Below are positions 18,601-33,600 of a stretch of 64,000 nucleotides of DNA, piece after piece (positions within the stretch are counted from its first letter, which is position 1; each line of letters begins with the position of its first letter). Where the stretch lies: contig NZ_CH724108.1 in the NCBI RefSeq assembly GCF_000153305.1, forward strand, positions 372,352 to 436,351, read 5' to 3'. The DNA is from Oceanicola granulosus HTCC2516 (GTDB lineage Bacteria; Pseudomonadota; Alphaproteobacteria; Rhodobacterales; Rhodobacteraceae). Both the position numbers and the translations under genes were made by a program. Below the pieces are notes generated by a model. It made no database searches. It was given only the letters and a program-made list of their open reading frames with translations, and was not told where the DNA came from.

Positions 18601-21600
18601 CGAGGGGCTGCGGCTGCGCGGGCCGGACCTGATCGAGGTGGCGGACGCGCCGGCGATCGACCTGACCGGCAACGTGACGCTCGAGGGCTGGATCTACCTC
18701 GACCAGTTCCAGGACACCTGGACGCCGATCTTCCACAAGGGCGGCGACTACAACGACCGGCAGTTCACCCTCTGGGCCCAGAGCAACGGCCAGCTCTATG
18801 CATCGAGCGCGCGACCCGCCGGCGGCCACGACACCGCCTCCTCGGCGGGTGGGGTCATCGGCACCGGGCGCTGGATACACGTCGCCGCCGTCTGGGACCG
18901 GAGCGGCGGCGAATTGCGCCTCTACGTCGACGGCGCGGAGGTCACGAAGAACGTCCATCTCAGCACGAGCCCCGGCGTGTCGTCGACCGCGCCGCTGCTG
19001 ATCGGCCACACGCCCGAGGCCCACAACCAGCACGGCATGTTCGAGGGCCGCATCGACGAGGTGCGGGTCTGGTCCGTCGCGCGCAGCGGCGCCGAGATCG
19101 CGGCGACCTACCAGTCGGCGCTGGCGGGCGACGAGCCGGGGCTCGCGCTCTACCTGCCGCTCGACGCCGCCGGGATCAGCGGCAGCGCCCTGACCGACGC
19201 GGCGGGCGGGCTCGCGGCGGAACGGGTCAGCATGATCCCGACGGGCATCACCGGCGAGATCGACCGTGCCGGCCGCTATCAAACCTACAGCTTCACCCTC
19301 GACAGCGACCGGCGCGTCTACGTCGACGCGCTCAGCCAGCGCTCCGACATCAACCTGCGCCTGACCGGGCCGCAGGGGCAGGTCTTCCTGCGCGACCTGA
19401 GGGCGGGCGACGGCAACTACGGCACCTACAACGTCTCGCCCGTGCTCGACCTGCCCGCCGGCGACTACACGCTGCGTTTCGAGGGCGAGAGCGGCGCCAC
19501 CGGCGCCTTCGCGGTCAACCTCCTCGACGTGGGGGCGGCCGACGAGATCACGCCCGGCGTGCCCTTCGAGGGCGCGCTGGCGCCGGGCAACACTTCCGCC
19601 GTGCACCGCTTCCAGGGCAGCGCCGGGCAGATGGTCTTCGTCGATCTGCTGTCCGTGGCGGGCGACATCCACCACCGGCTGATCGGGCCGGACGGCCGCC
19701 AGCTCGTCCACCGCGAATCCCTGCGCGACCGGATCTGGCTCACGCTGCCCTACGACGGCGAGTACCTCTACCTCGTCGAGGGCAGCAACAGCGGCGCGGG
19801 CGAGAGCAGCTACCGCGTCAACATCGTGCCGCACGCCGTCGGAGGTCCGACGCCGCTCGCGCTCAACGCGGTCACGCCCGTCAACCTGCCCAGCGCGGGC
19901 GCGTCGCACGTCTTCAGCTTCGACCTCGCCGAGCCGCGGCTGCTGTCGATGGACAGCTTCGAGAACCGCACCACCCTCTACTGGACGCTCGCCGGGCCCG
20001 ACGGGACGCTGGTCTCGGGGCGCCGCTTCGATCTGACCGACGCCATCGACCGGCGCAGCCCCGACAACGTCCACCGCGCCGGGCCCGGCAGCTACACGCT
20101 CACCATCTACGCCAGCGACGATCTGAGCGGCGACTTCACCTTCCGCCTGCTCGACCTCGCCGCCGCCGCCGAAGACCTGGCCTTCAACGACGAGGAGATC
20201 GTCGCGATGCCCTCGGCGGGCCGGGGCACGCTGGTCTACCGGCTGAACGCGACGGCACACCAGCGCTTCAGCCTGGACGTCACCGACGCCCCCGGCAACG
20301 CCACCTACTGGCGCGTCGTCGACGCGCACGGACGCGAAATCCTCGCGGCGCGGCGGATGGCGGATGGCGGGCCCTACATGCTGCCGGCGGCGGGCGAGCA
20401 CTTCCTGCTGATCGAGGGCGGCCTCGACGATTCCGCGCCCGCCGGTCCGATCCGCTTCGGGCTGGTCTCGCCGGCGGTGCCCGACGCGCTGGGCGCGACG
20501 GTGGAGACCTTCGACCCCGCCGGCAGCCACATCGGCCACGTCCTCGCCAGCAGCGGCGGCGGCGCGGCGCAGGTGGTCGAGATCGAAGGCAGTCACCGGC
20601 TCCGCCTGCTCGACCCGCTGGACGCCGGCACCACCCGCTCCGTCGCCTTCTCGACCACCAGCACCGGCCTGCTCGAGAGCTTCGACGCGAGCGTCGAGAT
20701 CCTGCTCACCGGCCCCGCGACCGGCAGCGCGGGGCACGCGGTGACGCTGCTGGTGCTGCCCGTCCCGCGCTACGGCCCCGGCGGCGAGGTGCCCTTTACC
20801 GGGCCCGAGCCGGCGCTGTCGGGCGTGCTGGGCGTGTCGCTCGACCTCGTCCAGACCAGCGGCGACGGCGTGGTGCCGCACGTCTCGTGGGGCGTCGGTG
20901 GCAAGGCCGGGGAGATCGCGCTGGCCGATTTCGGCCTCACCGCGGCGGACCTCATCGGCGCGCCCGTCAGCTTCGCCATCGGCCTCGCGCGGGCCGACGG
21001 CGGGGCGCGGCTGACCCTGACGCTGACCGTCGACGGCACCACCCACACGCTGCTCGCCGACGCCTGGCTCGGCGGCTATCGCCTCGACAGCGCCCGCCTC
21101 GCCATCGAGGCGTCGAGCACCGCGTCGCAGACCATGGGCGCCTACGTCGACAACGTCGCCATCGCCACAAGTTCGGCCACCACCGTGCTGCAGGGGAACG
21201 TCAACGCGATGCTCGCGGGCGACCTCACCGAGGGCGACGCGGCGCACCGCTATTACTTCGAGATCACCGAGCCGGTGCTGGTCTTCCCGGACGTGCGCAC
21301 CAACAACTCCAGCCTGACCTGGACCCTGATCGGCCCCGGCATCTCCGAGACCAGGACCTTCAACCAGACCGACAGCAACGGCGCCGCTTCGCCCCCGATG
21401 CGCCTGCTGACGCCGGGGACCTACGAGCTGTCGATCTACACCAACAACGCGAGCACCGCGAGCTACCGCATGGCGTGGCGCGACTTCGCGGGGGCGGTGC
21501 CGCTGGAGATCGGCACGCTCGTCACCGAGGCGCTCGACGAGGGGCCGGGGCTGCAGGTCTACAGCCTCGACTGGCCCGGCGGCGAGGCGTGGTTCCGCGC

Positions 21601-24600
21601 CGACCGCACGGGCGGCGCGCCGGCCTACTGGCGGCTGATCGGCCCCGACGGCGCGCAGCACGTCAGTCCGCGCGACAACAATTGGGATCTCGCGGTCAAT
21701 CTTGCGCCGGGCGTCTACCACGTGCTGATGGAAGGCCGCTACTACGACACCTCCGCCTCGCAGTACGTGTTCGGCGTCGAGAGGGGCAGCGAGACGAGCA
21801 GCGCCATCGCCGTCGGCGACGCCGTGAGCGGCAGCCTCGCCGGCCCGCGCGACCGGCACGTGCTGACGTTCGATTTCGCCGGAGACGCGCTCGTCCACTT
21901 CGACAGCCGCACGCACGACACATACATGCTTTGGGAGCTCTACGGGCCGAACGGGCTGGTGCGGTCCACCACCTTCTACCATGCCGACGGCAGCCGTGGC
22001 AGCGACTCGGTGATGGACCTTGCGGCCGGCAGCTACCGGCTCGTCGTCTCGGGTCGGGACGCCCACACCGGCAGCTACGCCTTCACCCTGCGCGACCTCG
22101 CCGACGCCACGCCGCTGACGCTGCTCGAGACGACGACGGCGACCGTCGCCACGCGCAACGAGACCGCGCTCTACAGCTTCACCGGCGCGGCGGGCGACCG
22201 CTTCTACCTCGATTTCCTCGGCGGCGATCTCTACGGCCGCTGGAAGGTGTTCAACCGCTTCGGCGGCCTCGTGGCCGAGAGCTACAACCGCTCCGACATG
22301 GCGTCGCTGACGCTGGCCTCCGAGGGCCAGCATTACCTGCTGATCGAGCCCGACACCGAGCACACCTCCGCCAACGGCACGCAGCAGTTCCGCCTCGTGC
22401 CGCTCGCCAGCGACGATCTGGCGCTGACGCTCGGCGAGACCGTGTCGGGCCAGATCGACTATCCGGGCCAGTCCACCAGCTACCGCTTCAGCGTCGCTGA
22501 CGAGACGCAGGTCTATGTCGACCTGCAGGCCTACAGCGGCAGCATCTCGAACTGGACGTGGGAGCTGCGCGGCCCGGCCGGCCAGGTCGCCGCGCGCCGC
22601 TTCGACCAGAGCGACAGCGCCCAGAGCGGGCTGGCGCCGCTCTACAGGCTGCCGCCGGGCGACTACAGCCTGACTATCCGCCCCGCCAACGGCCAGACCG
22701 GCACCTTCGGCTTCGTCGTCCACGACGTCGCCGCCGCCGAGGCGCTGACGCTCGGCACCCAGGTCAGCGGCCAGCTCGCGCCCGGCACCGAGACGCGGAT
22801 CTACGCCTTCGACGGCACCGAGGGACAGCGGCTGTTCTTCGACCGCACGCAGGGCAGCGGCAACAGCCGCTGGCGGCTCATCAACCCGTTCGGCCGGCAG
22901 GTCTTCAACGAGCGCTTCGACGCCGACGTCGACACCATCACCCTCGCCGAGAGCGGCCGGTACCTGGTGCTGATCGAAGGGCGCATCTACGATCCAGCCG
23001 ACCAGTCCTACCAGTTCAACGTCTACGCCAACCCGCTGACCGACCCGGTGCGGCTGGGGCTCGAGGACGAACCGGCGCCCGACCTCGCCGTCGATGCGCT
23101 CGCGCTCGACACGGCCGAGGCGCTGTTCAGCGGCGGCAGCGTGCCCCTGGCATGGACGTTGCGCAACGCCGGCGACCTGGCGGTGGAGACCGGCTTCGAC
23201 ACCCGCGTCACCATCCGCCGCAAGGACACCGGCGCGATCATCGCCGACGCGGTCGTGCCGTTCGACCCGGCTGCCCACGGCAACCTCGCGCCGGGCGCGA
23301 CGCTGGCGCGGTCGGTGTCGCTGCAGCTGCCGGCCGGCAACGCGGCGGTCGGCGAACTGACGGTCAGCGTGCGCGCCGACGTCACCAACGCCATCGACGA
23401 GATCAACGACACCGGCACCGCCGAGGCCAACAACGCCGCTGACCTCGACATCGAGGTCGCGCTCGCGCCGTCCGTCGATCTCGTGGCCGGCGACATCACC
23501 TTCACGCCCGCGCCGGGCTACGGGCCGGGCGCCACCGTCACCGTCGGCTGGAGCACGACGAACAACGGCACCGCCGTCGCCGACGGCGGCTGGGGCGAGC
23601 GGCTCGAGCTCGTCAACGTCAACGACAACCGCATCGTCCACACCCAGAGCCTCACCGACGCCGAAGGTCCGCTCGGCGCGGGCGAGAGCCGCGCGCGCAG
23701 CCTGTCGTTCGGCTGGCCCGCGGGTGAGGGCGGGCGCGGGCAGTTCGAGGTCCGCATCCGGGTAGACCACCGCGGCGAGATCGACGAGAGCAACGACGCG
23801 GGCACGGGCGAGGCCAACAACGACCTCGCCGGCACCGTCGTCTCCGCACCCGATCTCACCGTCGCCGCGCTCGCCGTGGCCGAGGCCGAGCCCGCCGCGG
23901 GCGGCCTGCTCACCCTGCGCTGGACCACCCGCAACGACGGCAACGCCGCCACGCCGCCCGACTGGAACGAGCGCATCTACGTGCGCAACCTCACGACCGG
24001 GAAGACCCTGCACCTGCTCGACCACGTGGTCACCGACGCGCCGCTCGCAGCCGGGGAGACGGCGGAGCGGGAGCTGGCGCTGCGTCTGCCCGAGGGCGCG
24101 GCGGGCGTCGGCACGCTGCGCATCGAGGTGCGCACCGACTTCTCCACCAGCGGGCGCGACAGCCTCAACGAGGCCCGCGCCGGGCTCACCATCGGCGAGG
24201 CCGAGGGCAACAACGCCCGCAGCACCGAAGTCACCTCCGTCAGCCGCCCCTACGCCGACCTCGTCGCCACCATCACCGGCACCCCCGCCGTGCCGCGCGG
24301 CGGCGAGACCGGGAGCATCTCGTGGACCGTGCGCAACGCTGGCGCCGCGGCGGCGCTGGGCGGGGCGTCGGGCTGGGTCGACCGGGTTTACCTGAGCACC
24401 GACGCCACCCTCGACGGCGACGACCGGCTGCTCGGCGAGCTGCGCCGCGGCGAGGCGCTCGCGGCCGGGGCGGAGTACAGCGTCGCCACCGACATCACCC
24501 TGCCGATCGGCATCGAGGGCGAGGTCTACCTGCTGGTCTCGAGCGACGACGACGGCGACGTGGTGGAGCCCGACACCCGCGCCGACAACGTCGGGCTGTC

Positions 24601-27600
24601 GCGGGTGACGCTGAGCTCGCCGTACTCGGACCTCGACGTGCAGGCCGTTGTCGCGCCGGGCGGCGACTTCTTCGGCGGCGACCAGATCACCGTCTCGTGG
24701 CGCGTCGCCAACATCGGCCCCGACCCGCTCGCCGCGCCGGCAGGCGGCTGGACCGACACCGTGTTCCTGTCGCGCGATGGCACCCTCGCCGGGGCCATCG
24801 AGCTGGCCAGCTTCACCCGCACCGGCGGGCTCGCGGTCAACGCCAGCTACTCGCGCTCGGAGACGGTGACGCTGCCGCCGGGCGCGTCGGGCGAGTGGCG
24901 CGTGGTGGTGGCGACGAACACCGACGGCGCGGTCTACGAGGCCGGCGCGGCGGCCAACAACATGCGGGCCGCGACGCCGATCCTGACCCTCGCCGAGGCG
25001 GCCTCGCCCGACCTGACGGTGGTCTCGGTCGACGGACCGGACGCGCTGTCGCCCGGCCAGCAGGTCGAGGTCACCTACGTGGTGCGCAACGACGGCGAGG
25101 CCACGGCCTTCGCCACCTGGCAGGACCGCATCAGCCTCGTCGGGCCGAGCACCCGCATCCTGGCGGAGGTGGACCGGACGCTCGATCTGGCGGTGGGCGA
25201 CAGCTACACCCGGACCGTCACCGTCACCATCCCCGAGCTCGGCGTCGGCGACTACAGCTTCCGCGTCGAGACCGACCGGCGCGGCCGCATCTACGAGGGC
25301 GGGCGCGAGGACAACAACTCCGCCGAGAGCACCGCCAGCGGCCTGAAGAACCCGGACCTCGAGCCCGAGGGCCTGACGCTGTCCAGCGCCAGCGCGCAGT
25401 CGGGCGACAGCATCGACGTCGGCTGGACCATCGCCAACCGCGGCGAGGGCGCGGCGGCGCGGGGCTGGAGCGACGTCGTCTGGCTGAGCCGCGACGCGGT
25501 GCTGAGTGGCGACGACGTCGAGCTCGGCCGCCTGGCGCAGGATCCGGCGCTGCCGTTCGGGGCGGGCGCGACGCAGGCGGGGGCGCTGAGCGTGACGCTG
25601 CCGATCTCCGCGAGCGGCGACTGGTACGTGCTGGTGCAGGCCGACGGCGACCACCAGGTGCTCGAGCCGGGCGCCGAGGACGACAACGTCGCCGCCATCG
25701 CGCTCACCGTCGCGCTCGCTCCCTACGCCGACCTGCAGGTCACCGCGCTCACCGCGCCGACGCTGACCGTCGACGATCCGGCCGAGATCACCGTCGGCTG
25801 GACCGTCGAGAACGCCGGAACGGGCGCGGGGATCACCGACAGCTGGAGCGACGCGATCTACATCGACGGCAACGGCGTGCTCGGCGACAAGGAAGACCGG
25901 CTGCTGGCGAGCTTCGATCGCGCCGGCGGACTGGCGGCGGGGGCGAGCTACAGCCGCGAGGAAACATTCCACCTGCCGACCAGCCTCACCGGGCGCTTCG
26001 CGCTCTACGTGCGCACGGACGCGGGCGGGGCCGTCTTCGAGAACGGGCTCGAGGCCAACAACCGCCGCGTCGCCGAGGGCGCGTTCGACGTGATGCCGAT
26101 CCCCTACGCCGACCTCGCGATCACCGGCTTCACCGTCCCGGCGACGGCGCTGTCTGGGCAGGCGATGGCGCTGAGCTGGGAGATCGAGAACCGCGGCATC
26201 GGCCAGACCAGCACCTCGACGTGGTCGGACCACGTCTACATCGCCGACAACGCCGACGGGCAGGGGCGCATCCACCTCGAGAGCTTCCGCCGGCTCGGCT
26301 TCCTCGCGCCGGGCGGCAGCTACGTGCGCGACGCGGTGGTGCGGATCCCCGAGGGCTGGGAGGGGCCGGCCTACTTCTTCCTCGAGACGGGCGGGCCGTT
26401 CGAGTTCATCTACGACGAAGCGGGCAATTCGGCGGTCTCCGAGGCGGTCGACGTCAGCCTCTCGCCCGCGCCCAACCTCGTCGTCACCGCCGTCACCGCT
26501 CCGGCCACCGCGCCCGAGGGCTCGGCCATCGACGTCAGCTGGAGCGTGCGCAACATCGGCGCCGGCCCCGCCAACGGCAACTGGACCGACCGGCTCGTGC
26601 TGCGCCCGACGAGCGGCGGCAACGACATCGCCATCGGCAGCTACACCTACACCGGCCCCCTCGACGCCAACACCAGCTACAGCCGCCGCGAGCAGATCCG
26701 GCTGCCCGAGCAGCTCAACGATCACTTCCGGCTGGTGGTCATCACCGACTTCGGCGACGACGTCTACGAGCACATTGGCGAGGACGACAACGAGGACCAG
26801 AGCGCCACCGCGATCAGCGTCTCGCTGCTGCCCCGGCCCGACCTGCAGGTGTCGAGCTTCATCGCGCCCGACGAACTGACCGCCGGGGCCAGCGGCACCC
26901 TGCGCTGGACGGTCATCAACCAGGGCCCGGTCGCCACCACTGTCCCGAACTGGACCGACAGCGCCTACCTGTCGCTCGACCAGAAGATCACGTCCGACGA
27001 CATCCACATCGGCTCGATCGGCAACGAGGCGGCGCTCGGCTCGGGCGAGAGCTACCTCAGCCAGGAGTTCGGTTTCGTGGTGCCCAAGCGCTTCCGCGGG
27101 ACGGTCTACCTGCTGGTGCAGACCGACCGCGGCGGCGCGGTCAACGAATTCCCCAACGAGCAGAACAACGTCGGCGTCCACGAGCTCTACGTCGAGCCGA
27201 TCCCCTTCGCCGACCTCGTCGTCGACAGCGTCACCTCGCCCCGCCAATCGTTCGAGGGCAACGACGTGACGGTGAAGTACACCGTCACCAACCGCGGCGC
27301 GGGGGTGACCGACAAGGGGCAGTGGGCCGAGCAGATCTGGCTCACCCGCGACAAGAACCGCCCCCATGCCGGGCAGGGCGACGTGCTGCTCGAGACGCTG
27401 AGCTACGCCGACGGGCCGCTCGGGGTGGACGAAGGCTACGACCGGACGGTGACGGTCAGCCTGCCCGACAGCGTGATCTCGGGCACCTACTACATCACGC
27501 CATGGGTCGATCCGTTCGCGACCCTGCTCGAGGATCCGCTCGCGGTGAACAACAACACCGACGACCCGAGCGAGTACAATTCCAACAACTACCGCGCCGG

Positions 27601-30600
27601 CGGCGGCGACATCCTCGGCGAGCCGGGCATCGGGGTGATCGGCAAGCCGCCCCCGGTCGTCGTGCCCGACCTGAAGCTCGTCATCGACAGCGTCACGCCG
27701 ACCGCCACCGCGGGCAGCCACGACGACGACACTTTCAGCGTCACCTACACGCTCTCCAACAGCGGCTCCGGTCCGGCGACGAAGTACAGTGTCAACTTCG
27801 AGCTCGCCGAGTTCCCGGGCGAGGGGGCGGGCGGCGACGTCTGGTCTTTCATCGTCGACGGCGGCGAGACCATCGCCGTGGGCGGCAGCGTCACCCGCAC
27901 CGTGACCATGAGGCTGAACCCGGGGGTGGACGCCAATTACCTCCGCGGCGAAGTGAAGGTGGGCGGCGACCCGAACCTCGACGACAACCGCGCCATCGCC
28001 GCCACCACGATCCGCAGCCTCGCGCCCGATTTACAGGTGACGGACATCCAGACCCCGGCCGAGAGCTTCTCGGGCGAGGAGGTGGCCTTCAGCTACACCG
28101 TCACCAACAACGGCGACGCGCCGGTCTGGAACGGGACGGAGTACTGGCACGACACGGTCTGGATCTCGCCCGACCCGACCTTCATCCGCCAGCGCGCGAC
28201 GCAGCTGAAGACGCTCACCATCTCCAACGCGACGCCGCTTGGGGCGGGCGAGAGCTACACCCGCGAGGTCACCGGCACGCTGCCGCCGGGGATCGAGGGG
28301 CGCTACTACGTCTATGTCTTCACCAACACCGCCCGCGATGCCGGCAACGACCGAGGCTGGCAGACCACCTCCGGATGGGCCGACGGCTCGTCGAGCTATC
28401 TGCGCAATGTCTACGAGGCGCCCGAGGGCTCGGTGCTGCGGAGCGAATTCCCGGTGACCTACGCCGAGCCCGACCTCCAGGTCAGCGTGCTCGACGTCGA
28501 GCGCGACCAGGTGGCGGGCGAGACGGTCGACATCACCTTCGAGGTCACCAACGTCGGCAACCGCGCCACACGCGAGGACAACTGGGTCGACCGGGTCTAC
28601 CTGTCGCTCGATCCCTCGCTCGACGTCGGCGACTACCTGATGCGCACGGTGAGCGGCGGCAAGGAGATCGTCGCCACCCACGCCCGCACCGGGGTGCTCG
28701 AGGCGGGCGGCAGCTACACGGCCACCGTCACCGTCACCGTCCCGTTCGAGATCGAGGGCGACTTCTACGTCATCGCCACCGCCGACAGCTCCTTCGGCGA
28801 CAGCGGTCTGTCGCGCTCGACCATCTCCGACCGCTTCCGCGGCATCGCCGGGCGGGCGGGGGGCGGCGTGCGCGAATTCCAGGGCGAGGGCAACAACTCG
28901 ACCGCCGCCGCCGTCACCGTCGGCGCCTACGTGCCGCCGAACCTGCAGGTGACCGCGCTCACCGCCCCCGAGCGGGTGGTGCGCGGCCAGCAGTTCGAGG
29001 TGGCCTACACCGTCACCAACAGCGGCGGCGAGGTGCCGTTCCAGCAGGGCCGCTGGGACGACCTGGTCTATCTCAGCCGCGACGCCTACCTCGACCTGCG
29101 CTCCGACCGATTCCTCGGCACGATCCGCCACGACGGCGGACTCGGCGCGGGCGAGAGCTACGACATCGCCCGCACCTTCTCGATGCCGACCGACCTGCCG
29201 ACCGAGGCCTACTACGTCTTCGTCGTCACCGACCCGGCGCGCCACGACCCGAAGGGCGCGGTCTACGAGGGCGACAACGAGAGCGACAATTCCCGCGCCT
29301 CGTCGGTGCCGCTTCTGATCGACCTGCCGCCGCCGACCGACCTCGAGGTCACCTCGATCGAGCTGCCCGCCAACGCCAATGCCGGCGACGAGGTCACGAT
29401 CCGCTGGACCGTCACCAACAACTCGGCCGACGTGGTCGCGGCGGGGCGCTGGTCGGACAGCGTGTTCCTCTCCGCCGACGGCGGCTGGGACATCACCGAC
29501 CGCCCGATCGGCCGGCAGAGCTTCGCGGGCACGCTCGATCCGGGCGAGAGCTACTCGCTCGAGCTCACCACCACGATGCCGGCGGCGACGCCCGGCGGCT
29601 ACCGGGTGATCGTGCGCACCGACATCTTCAACCAGGTGCACGAGGCCACGGGCGAGGCCAACAACACCACCGCCTCCGCCGACGCGCTCGACGTGACGGT
29701 GCCGGAGCTGGTGTTCAACACCCCCACCACGGTGCGGCTCGGCCCCGGCGGCGAGCGGCTCTACCGCATCACCGTGCCGCCCGACGAGACGATGCGGGTG
29801 ACGGTGCTGTCGTCCGATCCCACCGCGTCGAACGAAATCTTCATCCGCCACGACGCGCTGCCCAGCCCCAACAACTTCGACGCCACCTACGAGGGGCCGC
29901 TGGAGTCGGACCTCGTCGCCTTCGTCCCCTCCACCGAGCCCGGCACCTACTACATCTCGGTGCGTAACTTCTCCGGCCCCGCCGAGGGCACCGACATCAC
30001 GATCCTCGCCGAGCTGCTGCCGCTCGCGGTGATCGACGTGGCCACCGACCGGGGCGGCGACAGCAGCTTCGTCACCACGACGATCTCGGGCGCGCAGTTC
30101 GCCGACGGCGCCACGGTCAAGCTGGTGCGGCCGGGCATCGCCGAGTTCGCGCCGGTCGACTGGCGGGTGGTCGACTCGACCGAGATCATCGCCACCTTCG
30201 ACTTCACCGGCGCGCCGCGCGGGCTCTACGACCTCGTCGTGACCAACCCGAGCGGCGAGGCGGCGATCCTGCCCTACCGCTTCCTCGTCGAGCGTGCGGT
30301 CGAGGGCGACGTCACCATCGGCATCGGCGGCAACCGGATCGTGCTGCCGGGCGAGACCGAGACCTTCTCGGTGGCGCTCGAGAACCAGCAGAACCTCGAC
30401 GCGCCCTACACCTACTTCGAGGTCGGCGTGCCCGAACTGCACCTCAACCCCTACGTCTACGGCCTGCCGTTCCTGAACTTCTACACCAACGTGCGCGGCA
30501 CCCCCGACGGCGCCGCCGGCACGCCCAACGAGGACATCTTCTGGGCCGGGCTCGAGAGCATCGTCAACCGCGACGGCCAGCTGACCACCAGGGGCTTCGC

Positions 30601-33600
30601 CTACGACGTGCCCGCCGACGGCTTCGCGGGCTTCAGCTTCAACGTCGAGATCTACCCCGGCCTCGCCGAGCTCAACGCGCAGGCGTTCGAGGAATTCCGC
30701 ACCCGGATGGCGCGGGTGCTGCCCGACCTCGACGACATCCTCGAGGAAGGCGGCGAGGGGGCGGTCGGCGAGTGGTTCGATGCGGTCGTCGAGAAGGCGA
30801 GCGAGATCTCCCCCGGCCTCGGCGCGGCGCTCGCGGAGTTTCCGTTCGAGGAGCTCTACAACAAGAACTCCGCCAAGCCGGGCGACTGCGAGATCCCGTT
30901 CATCCCGTTCCGCAGCCACGTCTTCGCGGCCGCCACGTCGATGTCGCGCGCCGAGTTCGTCGCCTTCCAGACCCGCGAGGCGCTGGAGTTGCGCGACGCG
31001 ATCCTCGCCAGCGAGACTCCGCCGCCCGCGCTGGTGGCGCTGACCGGCGATCCGCAGGTCTGGGTCGACCTCTACCTCGCCGGCCTCGAGCAGGCCGGGC
31101 TGCTGCGCGACGAGGACGACATCCCGCCGATCCGGGAGCGCCAGGAGATCGTCTCGCTGATGGCGGTGCTGGCCTCCGGCGTCCTGTTCGGCCCGGCGGG
31201 GGCGGAGATCCGCTCCGACGCCGACGTGCTCGGCTTCTTCGAGGAGCTGCGCGCGCTCTACGGTCACGACGCGACGCTGATGGCCGACATCGAGTACTGG
31301 GACCCGCGCGAGAGCGACTGCTACGCCGGCGAGGTCCCGATTCCCGAGCTGCCGGTGTTCGAGGATTACGACCTCGGCCTCGGCAACGAGACCCACTTCC
31401 AGGCGGTGCGGCTCTACCACCCGTGGGTGCCGTTCGACAAACGCGGCGCGGCGCTGCCGGCGGACTTCCAGAACTCGGTCGGGCCGGTCGACGGCGAGGG
31501 CTTCGAGACGCTCGACTTCTCGAGCTACTTCGCCAGCCCCGCCAACAGCCAGCGCCTCGCCTCCATCGCCGGGCCGCAGACCTTCGACACCGCCGGCTGG
31601 CTGCCGGCGACGGCGGACCTGCCCTACACGGTGCGCTTCGAGAACGACGGCGAGAGCCAGACCTGGGCCAACCGCATCGAGATCGTCACCCAGCTCGATC
31701 CCGACCTCGACCCGCGCTCGTTCGAGCTCGGCGACATCAAGATCGGCGACATCAGCATCGACGTCCCCGAGGGGCGCTGGTTCTACCAGGACGAGATCGA
31801 CTTCACCGACACCGCCGGCTTCCTGCTGCGGGTCAGCGCCGGGGTCGACCTCTACCAGGACCCGGCCTCGGTGCGCTGGGTGCTGCAGGCGATCGACCCG
31901 CTCACCGGCGAGCAGCTCCAGAGCACGACCGAGGGGCTGCTGCCGCCCAACACCGACCTCGGGCGCGGCGCGGGCTTCGTCTCCTACACGGTGCGCCCGC
32001 GCGAGGACGTCGCCACCGGCACCCGGATCAGCGCCGAGGCGCGGGTGCTGTTCGACACCGCCGCGCCCGAGCAGACGCAGGAGCTCGAGCAGGTCGTCGA
32101 CGGCGCCGCCCCCGACACCGATCTCGCGGTGTCCCGCGTGGAGGGCACCGACAATTACGAGCTGACCTGGGAGGCGCGCGACGATCTCGGCGGCTCGGGC
32201 GTCAAGCACGTCACGCTCTACGTCGCGACGGACGGCGGCGACTTCCGGATCTGGCAGCGCCGGCTGACCGAGGCGGGCGGCACGCTGGTCTTCGAGGGCG
32301 AGGCGGGCAGGAGCTACGAGTTCCTCGCCCTCGCCACGGACGTCGCGGGCAACGTCGAGGCCCCGGCGGACGGCGGCGCGGTCACGGGCGACGGCGACGC
32401 GGTCAACCTCGGCGCGCCCGCGAGCGTCACCTCGAGCACACCGCCCAACTTCGGCGAGCCGCCGCCAGAGATCGACACGCCCTCGGAGAACCCGCTCTTC
32501 GAGATGGCCGAGGCGCTGGTGCCGTCGGCCGACCCGCTCACCGCGCTGCCCGAGTTCACCTCCGTGCTCAGCCCGTTCATCGGCCAGTCCTTCGTCACCG
32601 GCGTCGGCGCGTCGAACGGCGGCATCGCCCCGATGGCGCTGATGGAGCGCGCCGACGGCGACATCTGGGTCTCGGGCGGGGCCAACCGGGGCGCGATCTT
32701 CGTCTTCGACGCCAACGGCGGCGCGGCCTCGGCGCAGACGCAGCTCACGGCGCTCGACGTGCCGGTCTTCAACCTCGAGGAAGACGCGCAGGGCCGCATC
32801 TGGGCCACCACGGGCGGCGGCGCGCTGGTGCAGCTCGACCCGACGACGGGCGCGATCCGCGACAGCTTCGGCGAGGGCATCACGATGGGCCTCGCCATCG
32901 AGGCGGCGACGGGGCTGATCTACGTGGGCGCCAACAGCGGCGTCCTGGTGTTCGACCCGGAGACCGGCAGCTTCACTCAATGGAGCCGCGACGAGAACCT
33001 GCGCGTCTCCTCGCTCGCCTTCGACAATTACGGCGACCTCTGGGCCGCCACCTGGCCGGACCGGGGGCAGGTGATCCGATTCACCGACCGGATGCGCGGC
33101 GAGCTGATGCTGGAGTTTGCCGCGCCCGTCGACAGCCTCGCCTTCGGCAAGGACGGGACCGACCTCGAGGACCTGATCTTCATCAGCCACAACAGCGGTG
33201 CCGTCTCCGACACCGGCGAAGTGGCGGAGGGGGCGGCGCTGACGATGGTCGACCAGGCCACGCTGCGGCGCATCGACATCGCGCGCGGCGGCAGCCGGGG
33301 CGACGAGGTGCTGACGCTCTCCGACGGCCGGGTGCTGGTCAGCCAGTCGAGCCAGGTCGACATGATCGCTCCCGCCTATGCGCCCGCGATCATCGCCACC
33401 AATCCCGCCCCCGGCAGCCGCATTCCGCTGCCGCACCCGGTGCTGACGGTGCGCTTCGACCAGGACATGTTCGCCGGCGACGCCAGCTCCGCCGCCTCGG
33501 TGCGCAACGCGGCGAACTACACGCTCGAGCGCGCCGACGGCACGCTCGTGGTGCCCGAGACGGTGCTCTACGATCCGACGACGCGCACCGTGCTGCTGCG

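Noticed and set aside
16051-22500. Long alternative-frame plus-strand open frames within the giant gene (also 24322-29967 and 30772-37662)
   Set aside because: Arg/Pro/Ala-rich shadow translations in the wrong frame; the giant-gene frame has clear repeats over the same bases.
17840-27721. Very long open frames on the minus strand opposite the giant gene (also at 12548-17035, 28031-34900, 36017-42337, 42467-46606 and 46664-49477)
   Set aside because: They mirror the coding strand's codon bias: strong GC at third positions removes stop codons from the opposite strand. The translations are low-complexity (Arg, Ala, Gly, Val, Asp) with no recognisable domain.
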